A stretch of 64,000 nt of DNA from Candidatus Opimibacter skivensis (GTDB taxonomy: Bacteria > Bacteroidota > Bacteroidia > Chitinophagales > Saprospiraceae): NCBI GenBank assembly GCA_016721905.1, contig JADKHH010000001.1:679141-743140 (forward strand), read 5' to 3'. Shown here in pieces: positions 48,098-57,280 of the stretch. The stretch's first letter is position 1. Every line of letters begins with the position of its first letter. The position numbers and the translations under genes are program-made. Under the pieces are notes generated by a model. The model was not told the origin of the DNA and made no database searches. It saw only the letters and a list, made by a program, of their open reading frames with translations.

Positions 48098-49312
48098 ATG
48101 CCTTCATTACACGGAAAAAAAATCCTTCTTGGTGTTTCAGGCAGTATAGCTGCTTATAAGTCAGCTATCTTATTACGCCTCCTGATCAAAGAGGGATGTG
48201 ATGTCCGTGTCATCATGACATCATCTGCTAAGGACTTTGTTTCCCCGCTGACTTTTTCCACACTTAGCCGCCACCCTGTTGCCACTGATGTACACCAGGG
48301 TGATGAATGGATTAATCATGTCGAGTGGGGTCTTTGGGCGGATGCCATGATTATAGCTCCTGCTACTGCACACACGTTAGCTCGTTGTGCACATGGCCTG
48401 GCTTCAGACATGTTGACAGCAACCTACCTTTCAGCGAAGTGTCCTGTTTTTTTCGCTCCTGCGATGGATCTCGACATGTGGGACCATCCATCAACGAGGG
48501 AAAATATCAACAGGCTCCAGTCTTTTGGAAATTTCATAATTGATGTTGGTACCGGCGAACTGGCCAGTGGGCTTAGTGGGCCCGGAAGGTTAGCTGAACC
48601 TGAGGATATACTTCTGCAGTTAGCGGAGTACTTCCATTACCGGCAGGATATGAACGGCTTGAAGGTCCTGATCAATGCAGGTCCTACGTATGAAGCTATT
48701 GATCCTGTGCGGTACATAGGCAATCACTCTACCGGAAAAATGGGTGTTGCGATTGCTGAAGAATTTTCACGTCGTGGCGCGGAAGTATTCCTGGTCCTGG
48801 GACCTGAAAGTGTCGTGCCGGAAAATCAACATATCCATATTGAACGGATCACTTCTGCAGATGAAATGCTTGCTGCCTGCATGCACCGGTTTTCACACGT
48901 CAAAGTCGCAGTATTAGCTGCAGCGGTAGCTGATTACAAACCTGCAAGCGTTGCTGCTGAGAAAATCAAGAAAAGCACAGATACACTTTCCCTTGAACTC
49001 GTCCGCACACCTGACATCGCCGAGGCCCTGGGCAAGATGAAGAAACCTGGTCAACACCTGATCGGCTTTGCCTTAGAGACCAGCGAAGGTTCGAAAAATG
49101 CAAGAGAAAAAATGACCCGAAAAAATATGGACATGATCGTGCTCAACAATCCACGTGATGCTGGTGCAGGATTTGGTCATGACACCAATAAAGTCTCCTT
49201 TTTGTTTCCGGACAATAAAGAAGAACACTTTGAGTTAAAGTCCAAGCGCGCTGTCGCCCATGATATAGCGGAGGCCATCCATCAAATGATAAAAGCAAAT
49301 GCAAAAAAATAG
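48098..49312 (+). CDS. coaBC: Bifunctional CoaBC (PPC decarboxylase / phosphopantothenate-cysteine ligase)
   Basis: 404 aa. N-terminal flavin-dependent CoaC decarboxylase (about 1-180): ILLGVSGSIAAYKSAILLRLL, the ITMTS-like VIMTSSAKDF, catalytic His in NHVEWGLWADAMIIAPATA, and APAMDLDMWDHP. C-terminal CoaB ligase (about 185-404): VLINAGPTYEAIDPVRYIGN, AAAVADYKPA, and IGFALETSEG. Two successive steps of coenzyme A synthesis from 4'-phosphopantothenate. The last 14 bases overlap porD. Confidence 0.95.
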   Translation: MPSLHGKKILLGVSGSIAAYKSAILLRLLIKEGCDVRVIMTSSAKDFVSPLTFSTLSRHPVATDVHQGDEWINHVEWGLWADAMIIAPATAHTLARCAHGLASDMLTATYLSAKCPVFFAPAMDLDMWDHPSTRENINRLQSFGNFIIDVGTGELASGLSGPGRLAEPEDILLQLAEYFHYRQDMNGLKVLINAGPTYEAIDPVRYIGNHSTGKMGVAIAEEFSRRGAEVFLVLGPESVVPENQHIHIERITSADEMLAACMHRFSHVKVAVLAAAVADYKPASVAAEKIKKSTDTLSLELVRTPDIAEALGKMKKPGQHLIGFALETSEGSKNAREKMTRKNMDMIVLNNPRDAGAGFGHDTNKVSFLFPDNKEEHFELKSKRAVAHDIAEAIHQMIKANAKK

Positions 49313-50216
49313 TTTAATCGTTTTCCTTACGCTGCTCACTTTGACCATCTGGTGTAACAATGCCCAGGCACAGGAGTTGAAAGCCGAAGTAACGGTCAGT
49401 ACTCCAAAATTACAAACCACTGACCCAACTGTTTTCAAGACACTTGAAAAAGACCTTAGGGATTTCATGAATCAGGAGCGATGGACAAATGACGATTACA
49501 AGCCTTACGAACGCATTGATTGCAATTTCTCTGTCAACATCACGGCCGAATTAGGAGGCAACGCCTTTAGTGCGGATATTGCCTTGAAGGCCATCCGACC
49601 GGTCTATGGTTCAGAATATAAAACCGTCCTCATCAATCATGTGGATCGCGACATCGTCTTCAACTACCAGGAATTCCAGCCGCTTGAAAACGGAACTGAA
49701 TTTTTCAAGGATAACCTGTCTGCTGTTTTTTCCTTTTATGCCCAATTGATCCTTGGATTGGACGCTGAAAGCTTTACACCAAATGGTGGTGATCCATACT
49801 TCCGGATTGCCCAGAATATTATCAACCAGATACCTACTGCTGTAGCAGAGGCTGACAAGGGATGGCAGTCACTGAATCGTAAAACAACACGGTATTGGAT
49901 TATGGAAAACCTGTTAAGCCCCCGTTATACTTCCTTCAGGGAAGCCTGGTATAACTACCACCGCAAAAGCCTGGATATCATGTATACCAATCCGGAGCAA
50001 GCACTGGTGACGATGGTTGATGCACTCAAAGAAGTTGAGAAAACACATATCGCATATCCTAACACTATCGGTATCCTGATGTTTCTGTCTGCCAAGAGCG
50101 ATGAGGTCGTAGAGATCATGAAAAACGCTACACGCACCCAAAAGACAGCAGTCTACGATACCATGCGCAAACTTGATCCAGCTAACAGTGGTAAGTACAA
50201 TGCCATCAGGGGATAA
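49299..50216 (+). CDS. porD: Type IX secretion system protein PorD (DUF4835)
   Basis: 305 aa with a Sec signal peptide (IVFLTLLTLTIWCNNAQAQE). The DUF4835 pattern is clear: RDFMNQERWTNDDYKPYERIDCNFSVNI, DIVFNYQEFQP, SAVFSFYAQLILGLDAESFTPNGGDPYF, and GWQSLNRKTTRYWIMENLLS. PorD is required for or linked with T9SS function and gliding in Bacteroidota. The ATG lies inside coaBC (14-base overlap) and its end overlaps purN by 17 bases. In many relatives recN follows instead. Confidence 0.9.
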   Translation: MQKNSLIVFLTLLTLTIWCNNAQAQELKAEVTVSTPKLQTTDPTVFKTLEKDLRDFMNQERWTNDDYKPYERIDCNFSVNITAELGGNAFSADIALKAIRPVYGSEYKTVLINHVDRDIVFNYQEFQPLENGTEFFKDNLSAVFSFYAQLILGLDAESFTPNGGDPYFRIAQNIINQIPTAVAEADKGWQSLNRKTTRYWIMENLLSPRYTSFREAWYNYHRKSLDIMYTNPEQALVTMVDALKEVEKTHIAYPNTIGILMFLSAKSDEVVEIMKNATRTQKTAVYDTMRKLDPANSGKYNAIRG

Positions 50217-50796
50217 AGCACGAATAGCCATCTTTGCCTCCGGCGGCGGTAGCAATGCAGATAAAATCTGCGCATATTTTGAAACCCATCCTGACATTAG
50301 TGTTGAACTTATTGTTTCCAACAAAGCGGAAGCAGGCGTTCTCAAGGTAGCAGACCGTCATGGAATCGAATCCGTATATATTTCCAAAAAGTACTGGCAA
50401 CACCCGGAGATTATATTGCCTGTGCTGGAAACTTCAGAGATCACACACATCGTCCTTGCCGGTTTCCTTTCGCTGATTCCAGACTGGCTCATTAAAGCAT
50501 ATAAAGGCCGTATCATCAATATACACCCTGCCCTGCTTCCCAACTACGGAGGCAAGGGAATGTATGGTCATCATGTGCATGAGGCTGTAAAAAAATCGGG
50601 TGATCTTATTTCAGGCATTACCATCCATGAGGTCAATGAACACTATGATGAGGGTAAAGTAATTTTCAGAAAAGAAGTTGAATTGGAGGCGATGGATACA
50701 CCGGAAGAAATTGCCCGAAAGGTGTTACAGGTAGAGCACATGTATTTCGCGCAGGTGATTGAAGGATGGATCAACTCACAGCATGAACATGCATAA
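50200..50796 (+). CDS. purN: Phosphoribosylglycinamide formyltransferase PurN
   Basis: 198 aa from the ATG at 50200 (MPSGDKARIAIFASGGGSNA). A TTG nine codons earlier is open but not needed. Transfers a formyl group from 10-formyl-THF to GAR in purine synthesis. Catalytic residues Asn107 and His109 in NIHPALLPNYGGKGMYG, and Asp140 in HYDEGKVIF, are conserved. Overlaps porD by 17 bases. Confidence 0.94.
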   Translation: MPSGDKARIAIFASGGGSNADKICAYFETHPDISVELIVSNKAEAGVLKVADRHGIESVYISKKYWQHPEIILPVLETSEITHIVLAGFLSLIPDWLIKAYKGRIINIHPALLPNYGGKGMYGHHVHEAVKKSGDLISGITIHEVNEHYDEGKVIFRKEVELEAMDTPEEIARKVLQVEHMYFAQVIEGWINSQHEHA

Positions 50797-50811
50797 AATT
50801 TTCGTCCGCGA

Positions 50812-51747
50812 TCAGGGTGCATAGCTCCCCCACTCTTCCGGAAACCGATATCTATAACCCTCCAGGCCTTGCAATCCTCCGGTGTGAATGGCTACAATAG
50901 AATCATCTTCCTTAAAAAAGCCGGCCGACCTTTTATCTTCAATAGCATACATCAATTTGCCTGTATACACCGGATCGAGTGGAACTGAATGATTCAATGA
51001 GAATGTGGTCATAAAATCAATCAGGCTTCTGTTGAATTTGCCGAAGCCACCAAAATGATAATCGGGCCAGAGCTCCCAGCTGCATTGCGGCGTAACATCG
51101 TACTTGCCGAGTATTTCGTAGATATACGAATCCGTACACCCTTTCCACGCTGGCACGATGACGACCTTGATATGGGCAGGTGCAGCAGCAAGTATTCCAC
51201 TCGCCGTGCCCATGCTACCTCCGGCAAGGATGATATGTGTTGGTGCATGCGGCAAACAATCATAAACTATTTCCATGGCTCCTTTGATGCCTTCTTTACC
51301 CAAGCCACCTTCCGGGATAAATAAACAGTCCGAAAAATGTTGCTTAGCATCTGCTTCGCCATAGGAATTGTATTCACGGGGATTCAGATACACAATCTCA
51401 TTTCCATTTGCCCTTAGCTTACGTATACTTGGATTGTTTTCATCCGGAGCATGGCTTCGAATCACAGCCACCAACTGCAGATCAAAAGCAAGGCAGGCAT
51501 CTGATAGCGCTGCGAGGTGATTGCTAAACATCCCCCCTTTGCTGACTACGCTGTGAGTGCCTTGACTCAGCGCTTTCTTCAGCACATATTTGAGCTTATA
51601 ATATTTATTACCCGATGCCCATGATTTGAGCAGGTCTAGTCTCAATACCTTAAATGATGGTTGACCTTGTGGCGAATAAATGGATTGAACCGGGCCTGGT
51701 GAAAATTCACGCCAACTTTCTGATTTATCCTCCGGAAGATTTTCCAT
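50812..51747 (-). CDS. PLP-dependent 1-aminocyclopropane-1-carboxylate deaminase / D-cysteine desulfhydrase family
   Basis: 311 aa tryptophan-synthase-beta-fold PLP enzyme. Schiff-base Lys in SGNKYYKLKYVLKKA; GGMFSNHLAALSDAC is the phosphate-facing segment (the family SNH motif); AGGSMGTASGILAA is the PLP phosphate glycine loop. Members either open ACC to alpha-ketobutyrate or cleave D-cysteine to pyruvate, H2S and ammonia; D-cysteine desulfhydrase is more likely in a non-plant-associated bacterium, but residues alone do not settle it here. Last gene of the fabH-to-exporter strand run, 15 bases after the T9SS-sorted protein. Confidence 0.87.
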   Translation of the reverse strand: MENLPEDKSESWREFSPGPVQSIYSPQGQPSFKVLRLDLLKSWASGNKYYKLKYVLKKALSQGTHSVVSKGGMFSNHLAALSDACLAFDLQLVAVIRSHAPDENNPSIRKLRANGNEIVYLNPREYNSYGEADAKQHFSDCLFIPEGGLGKEGIKGAMEIVYDCLPHAPTHIILAGGSMGTASGILAAAPAHIKVVIVPAWKGCTDSYIYEILGKYDVTPQCSWELWPDYHFGGFGKFNRSLIDFMTTFSLNHSVPLDPVYTGKLMYAIEDKRSAGFFKEDDSIVAIHTGGLQGLEGYRYRFPEEWGSYAP

Positions 51748-51762
51748 GTATTGCTCCTGCGC

Positions 51763-52863
51763 TTATGACCGGATCAACACAATACGCTTTGTCCTGATGG
51801 TTCGTCCAAACTTATCCTGCAACCTGTACAGGTATGTACCTCTCTGCAGTTCACTGAGATCTACCGCAATTGTTTCACGTCGGTTATCGACGTCGATATC
51901 AATCTCCTTCATTAGTACACCCAGGATGTTGAATATTTTGAGCACATACTTTCCCTGGTTCAGATCAGACAACTGAAACCTGACTACATCATAACTCGGA
52001 TTTGGATAGGCAAATACATCTGCCTTTGTAGGTTCTTCTGTAAAGACACGTGTCACCATCGGATGCGTCTTAAACTCAATACTCAAGGGCACGTCAGCAT
52101 CATCGAGTTCTGTCTCTACCAACTGAAGCCCTGTCGTCACAGAAACAAATCGAATGTATGATTCAGTGGTAATCAACCTGATACCAGGAACAAGTGTTGT
52201 GATGTCTCTCCACAACATCCCGGTTCTGGTTTCGATTCTTATCGCTCGCTTGACCGATACTTTATGACGGTTTACCTGTTGGACTTCAATGGGCAAATAA
52301 AGTGAGCCTTGTCCGTCAACCACCGTCTCCTCGGCGATAGTTATTGTGATCCGACAGGAATCAGGTAGCGACGGCGGAGTCCAGTTGCAAGTCATATTCC
52401 GTGGCCATGCAAAAACAGAGGTCATCTTTCCCTTGTACGTATAGGATTCTCCCATGACACCATTAAAATAAGGCTTATAGGCAGGTGACAATGAATAGGT
52501 GAGCCGTGATCCTTCACATACCGGATTATCTTCTATGACCTGAATCACTTCCGTAAGTTTACCGGTCAGGCGCATGATCATGTCAGTCTGCTTACCGTTG
52601 ACCAGGTTAGCATACGTCTTACCTTCGCGTTCACCAGATTGAATGATTCTACGGCTGAGCGCATATGGTGCTTTGAGTGTACGCAGATCCCATACCTGGG
52701 CTGGCCCTGACATGGATACCACGCGATGATCCGGCAGATAATCCTTTGCATAATACAAAGTATCCTCGGCTAGCATAGTCCAGTTCATCTGCTGCGCAGT
52801 TGATACCAACCAGCAAATAAAAAATGTGGCTAAGAGTAGACTTCTCCTGATCATTGCATCCAT
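51763..52863 (-). CDS. Secreted protein with T9SS type A sorting domain
   Basis: 366 aa. Signal peptide FFICWLVSTAQ. Residues about 25-285 beta-rich without recognised family, including a Thr/Ser-rich carrier region. The C-terminal 80 residues are the T9SS CTD: AYPNPSYDVVRFQLSDLNQG, then KIFNILGVLMKEIDI and ELQRGTYLYRLQDKFGR, ending with a basic TKRIVLIRS. The protein is therefore exported by Sec, then moved across the outer membrane by the type IX system. The start overlaps the ABC transporter by 13 bases. Met4 is an alternative start. Confidence 0.85.
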   Translation of the reverse strand: MDAMIRRSLLLATFFICWLVSTAQQMNWTMLAEDTLYYAKDYLPDHRVVSMSGPAQVWDLRTLKAPYALSRRIIQSGEREGKTYANLVNGKQTDMIMRLTGKLTEVIQVIEDNPVCEGSRLTYSLSPAYKPYFNGVMGESYTYKGKMTSVFAWPRNMTCNWTPPSLPDSCRITITIAEETVVDGQGSLYLPIEVQQVNRHKVSVKRAIRIETRTGMLWRDITTLVPGIRLITTESYIRFVSVTTGLQLVETELDDADVPLSIEFKTHPMVTRVFTEEPTKADVFAYPNPSYDVVRFQLSDLNQGKYVLKIFNILGVLMKEIDIDVDNRRETIAVDLSELQRGTYLYRLQDKFGRTIRTKRIVLIRS

Positions 52864-54680
52864 TGGAGTCCTACAAATTTAGCGTACTCACCTTGATTTT
52901 GCATCAGTGTTGCATGATCACCTGCTTCAACGATCTCCCCATCCTGCAATACGATGATCTGATCAGCATACTGAATAGTGGACAAACGATGTGCTATAAC
53001 AATGGAGGTCCTGCCTTCCATGACCCTTGACAATGCTTCCTGCACCTGTCGTTCTGATTTAGAGTCAAGAGACGCAGTAGCTTCATCCAGTATCAGGATA
53101 GGTGGGTTGGCCAGCAAAGCTCTCGCTAATGTCATGCGCTGTCGTTCTCCTCCACTCAATGTACTTCCCCTATCACCGACAATGGTATCATACTGCAGTG
53201 GTGTACTCATGATAAAATCATGAATCTGCGCAATCTTTGCAACTTCGATAACTGATTCCAGTGTTGCATCAGGATTTCCGAATGCGATATTGTTGAATAA
53301 TGTGTCATGGAATAACACCGGATCCTGATTGACAATACCCATCAGGCTCCTGAGTTGCATCAAATTCAAGTCGCGTATGTCCGTACCATCAATCCGGATA
53401 CTTCCTTCCGATACATCATGGAACCTGGGCAATAAATCTGCGAGGGTTGACTTACCAGATCCACTTGAGCCTACTACCGCCAGAATCTGGCCTTTCGGAA
53501 TGCGGAGATTGATATTCTTCAACACCCATTCACCATCTACATTATACCGGAATCCAACCTGATCGAGTACAATTTCCTGATTGAAGGAATGAATCTCCTT
53601 TGCATTTTCAGCTTGTTTGATTTCTTCCTTATTGTCCAGCACTTCATTGACTCTGTCCACGGCTGCCAGACCTTTCTGGATATGATAATAAGCTGATGAA
53701 AATGATTTGGATGGAGCGATGACGTTAAAAAATGCATAGAGGAAAGCAAAGAAAGTCTCAGGCTTTATCTCATTCTTAAAAACCAACAGAGAACCGTACC
53801 ACAATAGTACAGCAACGATGGTGATGCCTAGGACTTCCGACAATGGAGATGACAAATCCCTCCGATACATAATCCGTGTCAGCAACTTCTTATATGAATT
53901 ATTAATCGCACTGAAGCGGCCCTGTTGATACTCCTGTGCATTGAAGCCCTGGATAATCCGCATGCCATTAAGGCTTTCTTCGACATGAATCATCAGGCCG
54001 GATAATTTCTGTTGTACGTCTTTCGAATGGCGTTTAAGATTACGGCTGATCCTACCAACAATAAAAGCAGTGAAAATAATCAGCACAAAAACAAACAGTG
54101 TAAGTCGTTGACTGGTGAACAACATAAAAGTGATGCTCCCGATAATCACAATGGGCTCTTTGAAAAGAGATTCCATTACATTCAGAATCGAATATTCTAT
54201 TTCCTGCACATCTGTGCTAATCCTTGAAATCAGGTCCCCTTTTTTTCCACGCGTAAAAAAGGCAAGCGGGAGATGCATATATTTCTTGTAGACAGCATCA
54301 CGGATATCACGGACAATTCCGTTCCTGACCTGTGCCATGAAGACGACCGATAGATACCTGAAAATATTCTTGAGCAGGAAGATCAGCACAAAAGTGATGC
54401 ACACCATGATGAGTGCCCGCTCCTGTGAATAAGTCTCTACCAACTCACCAAAAACATATTCAAGCCATGACTGGATATTGTTGATACTGAAAGGCACCGG
54501 CTCAGGAGATGGCTTAACCCTGCCGAATAATATCTGAAAAAAAGGTATGATGATCGGAATGCTGATCACCATGCACAAGGCCATCATGATGTTGGAGAAT
54601 ATATTCAGCAACAACGGTGCCTTGTATGGACGGAGATAAAAAAATAACTGTCGGAGGGGGCTTTGCCCGGCCATGGCCAT
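52851..54680 (-). CDS. ABC exporter, MsbA-like (lipid flippase type)
   Basis: 609 aa half-transporter. Six transmembrane helices in the N-terminal 320 residues (MAMAGQSPLRQLFFYLRPYK onward), then an ATPase domain with Walker A VGSSGSGKST, Q-loop IVNQDPVLFHDTLF, signature LSGGERQRMTLARAL, Walker B ILILDEATAS and H-loop IAHRLSTIQ. MsbA-like exporters move lipid A or other lipids; substrate unproven. Its ATG overlaps the accC stop by one base, so it is in the same transcript as the fatty-acid initiation genes. Confidence 0.9.
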   Translation of the reverse strand: MAMAGQSPLRQLFFYLRPYKAPLLLNIFSNIMMALCMVISIPIIIPFFQILFGRVKPSPEPVPFSINNIQSWLEYVFGELVETYSQERALIMVCITFVLIFLLKNIFRYLSVVFMAQVRNGIVRDIRDAVYKKYMHLPLAFFTRGKKGDLISRISTDVQEIEYSILNVMESLFKEPIVIIGSITFMLFTSQRLTLFVFVLIIFTAFIVGRISRNLKRHSKDVQQKLSGLMIHVEESLNGMRIIQGFNAQEYQQGRFSAINNSYKKLLTRIMYRRDLSSPLSEVLGITIVAVLLWYGSLLVFKNEIKPETFFAFLYAFFNVIAPSKSFSSAYYHIQKGLAAVDRVNEVLDNKEEIKQAENAKEIHSFNQEIVLDQVGFRYNVDGEWVLKNINLRIPKGQILAVVGSSGSGKSTLADLLPRFHDVSEGSIRIDGTDIRDLNLMQLRSLMGIVNQDPVLFHDTLFNNIAFGNPDATLESVIEVAKIAQIHDFIMSTPLQYDTIVGDRGSTLSGGERQRMTLARALLANPPILILDEATASLDSKSERQVQEALSRVMEGRTSIVIAHRLSTIQYADQIIVLQDGEIVEAGDHATLMQNQGEYAKFVGLQWMQ

Positions 54681-56020
54681 TAATCTTCCAGCTTGAAGTT
54701 ATCCAAGAACCCAGTGTGAAAATCACCGGCCTTGAATCTTGGATCCTGCATCAGTTTTTTATGAAAGGGAATCGTGGTATTGACACCTTCCACTATAAAT
54801 TCATCCAGTGCCCTTATCATCTTCTTAATACAGTCTTCGCGTGTTGGTGCTTTACAGATCAGCTTAGCGATCATACTGTCATAGTATGGTGGTATCGTAT
54901 AGCCCGCATAAACGTGTGTATCCACCCGCACCCCGTGGCCTTTCGGACTATGGAAGGAGGTGATTGTACCGGGGCTCGGCCTGAAGTTGTTGTAGGGATC
55001 CTCCGCATTGATCCTGCACTCGATGGCATGGCCGTTTGGAAAATAGTTCTTTCCGGAGATCGGTATCCCTGCGGCGACTTTGATCTGCTCTTTGATCAGA
55101 TCGTGATCAATGACTTCTTCGGTCACGGGATGTTCTACCTGAATACGGGTATTCATCTCCATGAAGTAAAAATTCTTGTGCTTGTCGACCAGGAACTCAA
55201 CGGTACCGACTCCTTCATAATTAATGGCTTTGCCTGCCTTGATAGCGGCTTTACCCATCTTATTCCGGAGCGACTCATCCATGAAAGGGGATGGTGATTC
55301 TTCCAGGAGCTTTTGGTGACGACGTTGAATGGAACATTCTCTTTCCGATAGGTGGACGACGTGGCCATGCTGATCGCCCACGATCTGGAATTCTATATGC
55401 CGTGGCTCCTCAATAAACTTTTCGATGTAGATACCGTCATTGCCGAAAGAAGCTTTGGCTTCCTGCCTGGCTTTATGCCAGAGCTCTTCGAGATCTTTTT
55501 CATTCCAGACTACGCGCATACCTTTTCCACCACCACCTGCTGTAGCTTTCATGATCACCGGATATCCGATGTCTTTACTGATCTTGCGGGCGTGGGTTAC
55601 GTCCTGGACTAGACCGCCGCTTCCTGGTACTACCGGGACACCGGCTTTGATCATAGTTTCCTTAGCAGTGATTTTATCTCCCATCTGGGTGATCATCCAG
55701 GGTGTTGGGCCTATAAACTTTACACCGTATTCTTTACAAACTTCAGCGAAATCTGCATTCTCTGCAAGGAAACCATAGCCTGGATGGATAGCATCCGCGT
55801 TGGTGATTTCCATGGCAGCCATGATCCGTGGGATACTGAGATAAGAGTCACTTGACTTTGGTGGGCCGATGCATACGGCTTCGTCTGCAAACCGGACGTG
55901 AAGGCTGTTTTTGTCGGCCGTACTGTATACAGCCACGGTGCTGATGCCCATTTCCTTACAAGTACGAATGACCCGCAAGGCAATTTCACCCCTATTGGCT
56001 ATGAGTATCTTTTTAAACAT
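54680..56020 (-). CDS. accC: Acetyl-CoA carboxylase, biotin carboxylase subunit AccC
   Basis: 446 aa ATP-grasp enzyme that carboxylates biotin on AccB. N-terminal FKKILIANRGEIALRVIRTC; ATP-grasp glycine loop KATAGGGGKGMRVV; biotin/bicarbonate site FMEMNTRIQVEHPVTE; C-terminal ALDEFIVEGVNTTI. First committed step of fatty-acid synthesis. 64 bases downstream of accB. Confidence 0.96.
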   Translation of the reverse strand: MFKKILIANRGEIALRVIRTCKEMGISTVAVYSTADKNSLHVRFADEAVCIGPPKSSDSYLSIPRIMAAMEITNADAIHPGYGFLAENADFAEVCKEYGVKFIGPTPWMITQMGDKITAKETMIKAGVPVVPGSGGLVQDVTHARKISKDIGYPVIMKATAGGGGKGMRVVWNEKDLEELWHKARQEAKASFGNDGIYIEKFIEEPRHIEFQIVGDQHGHVVHLSERECSIQRRHQKLLEESPSPFMDESLRNKMGKAAIKAGKAINYEGVGTVEFLVDKHKNFYFMEMNTRIQVEHPVTEEVIDHDLIKEQIKVAAGIPISGKNYFPNGHAIECRINAEDPYNNFRPSPGTITSFHSPKGHGVRVDTHVYAGYTIPPYYDSMIAKLICKAPTREDCIKKMIRALDEFIVEGVNTTIPFHKKLMQDPRFKAGDFHTGFLDNFKLED

Positions 56021-56084
56021 CCGAAATGATCTGGTTAAAGTAAGCGAATGGGTTTGTTACAACGTGTAACAAACTGTATTGATC

Positions 56085-56609
56085 CTATCCGTTCGGATCG
56101 ATGAGGAATAACAATTGATCGTATTCGACCGGTGATGCATCCTCCACCATTATTTTGACCACTTTACCGGCTACTTCGGATTCAATTTCGTTAAAGAGTT
56201 TCATTGCTTCTACGATGCAAACCACAGCACCCACTTCTATGGTATCCCCTGGCTTTACATACACCGGTTTGTCCGGTGAAGCAGAACGATAGAAAGTACC
56301 AACGATCGGAGACCGGATCTCGATTAAATTGTCTTTGGCTGCAACCGTCGGAGCACTGACACTTGCGTCCGCTTCTGTTTCAGCAGCAGTGCGTGCAGGT
56401 GGAGCAGGATGTGAACTGGCGGGAGCCGATGTCACATGAGGAGGCGCAGGTAAGTGGACATAAGAGGGAGTACCATCTGTGCCTGAACGTGAGGTCAGAT
56501 AATACTTGGTCCGCACAGAAAATTGAAGATCCCCTTGCTTGTACTTAAACTCGGCTAGCTCTAAGCGATTGATCAGTTTGAGTAACTCTTGTATTTCCTT
56601 TGAATCCAT
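56085..56609 (-). CDS. accB: Biotin carboxyl carrier protein AccB
   Basis: 174 aa. N-terminal helix (1-35) for dimerisation, an Ala/Pro-rich linker (about 50-95), and C-terminal biotinyl domain with the conserved VEAMKLFNEIE; the biotinylated lysine is Lys137. Nine bases downstream of efp. Confidence 0.95.
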   Translation of the reverse strand: MDSKEIQELLKLINRLELAEFKYKQGDLQFSVRTKYYLTSRSGTDGTPSYVHLPAPPHVTSAPASSHPAPPARTAAETEADASVSAPTVAAKDNLIEIRSPIVGTFYRSASPDKPVYVKPGDTIEVGAVVCIVEAMKLFNEIESEVAGKVVKIMVEDASPVEYDQLLFLIDPNG

Positions 56610-56618
56610 AGCAGATGG

Positions 56619-57182
56619 TTATTTAGCCCTTTCAACATAATTACCGGTGGAGGTATCAATTTTTATTTTCTCTCCGGCATCTATAAACAGCGGAACTTTT
56701 ACTTCAGCTCCAGTCTCCACTGTAGCTGCCTTGAGTGTATTGGTGGCAGTATCGCCGCGCAATCCGGGTTCAGTATAAGTCACCTCCAAGATAACATATT
56801 GGGGTAATTCTACAGACAGTGGAGTTTCCAATGCAGCGTGAATCAGAATTTCCACCTCGAGGCCTTCCTTCATCAGGTTGGCATTTTCGATCATGGTTTC
56901 CTGCACACTGACCTGCTCAAAGGTTTCATTGTTCATAAAATTATACCCCATATCATCGCTGTAGAGGTATTGGAATTTCCGGCGTTCTACTCTCACATCA
57001 TTGATCGTGTGACCAGATTGAAAGGTATTGTCAACAACCTTTCCTGTGGTGAGACTTTTCAGTTTTGTCCTGACAAAGGCGTTTCCCTTTCCGGGTTTAA
57101 CGTGCTGAAAATCAACTATATAATAAATGTCATTATTATATTCAAGGCAGAGTCCCTTTTTGATGTCTGCTGTGGTAGCCAT
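56619..57182 (-). CDS. efp: Translation elongation factor P
   Basis: 187 aa from Met at 57182 (MATTADIKKG). The frame is open to 57251, but the additional 23 residues are unlike EF-P and the length from 57182 is exactly that expected. Relieves ribosome stalling at poly-proline. KOW-like N-terminal domain with VKPGKGNAFVRTKLK; Lys32 is at the modifiable loop tip. Two OB-fold domains follow. A -7 box (57220-57227) lies between the two candidate starts and supports the shorter one. Confidence 0.94.
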   Translation of the reverse strand: MATTADIKKGLCLEYNNDIYYIVDFQHVKPGKGNAFVRTKLKSLTTGKVVDNTFQSGHTINDVRVERRKFQYLYSDDMGYNFMNNETFEQVSVQETMIENANLMKEGLEVEILIHAALETPLSVELPQYVILEVTYTEPGLRGDTATNTLKAATVETGAEVKVPLFIDAGEKIKIDTSTGNYVERAK

Positions 57183-57219
57183 AGAGAATGGATTAATGAA
57201 CTTTGATAAAATGAGGGCG

Positions 57220-57227
57220 CAAATATA
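57220..57227 (-). promoter_or_regulatory. Putative -7 promoter box of efp-accB-accC
   Basis: TATATTTG on the minus strand, exact TAnnTTTG match, 37 bases before the efp ATG. It allows expression independent of fabH. Confidence 0.55.
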
Positions 57228-57280
57228 AGCCTTTTTGACCGCCTTAGTCACGGTCAGATGAAACTCCGAAATGGAGCCTT

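Noticed and set aside
51871..51880. Half of a parS-like sequence (TGTTTCACGT)
   Set aside because: Only the left ten bases match; the right half (CGGTTA) does not, and it lies inside the T9SS-protein gene.
54617..55297. 226-codon plus-strand open frame opposite accC
   Set aside because: Shadow of the highly conserved accC gene; no homology signs of its own.
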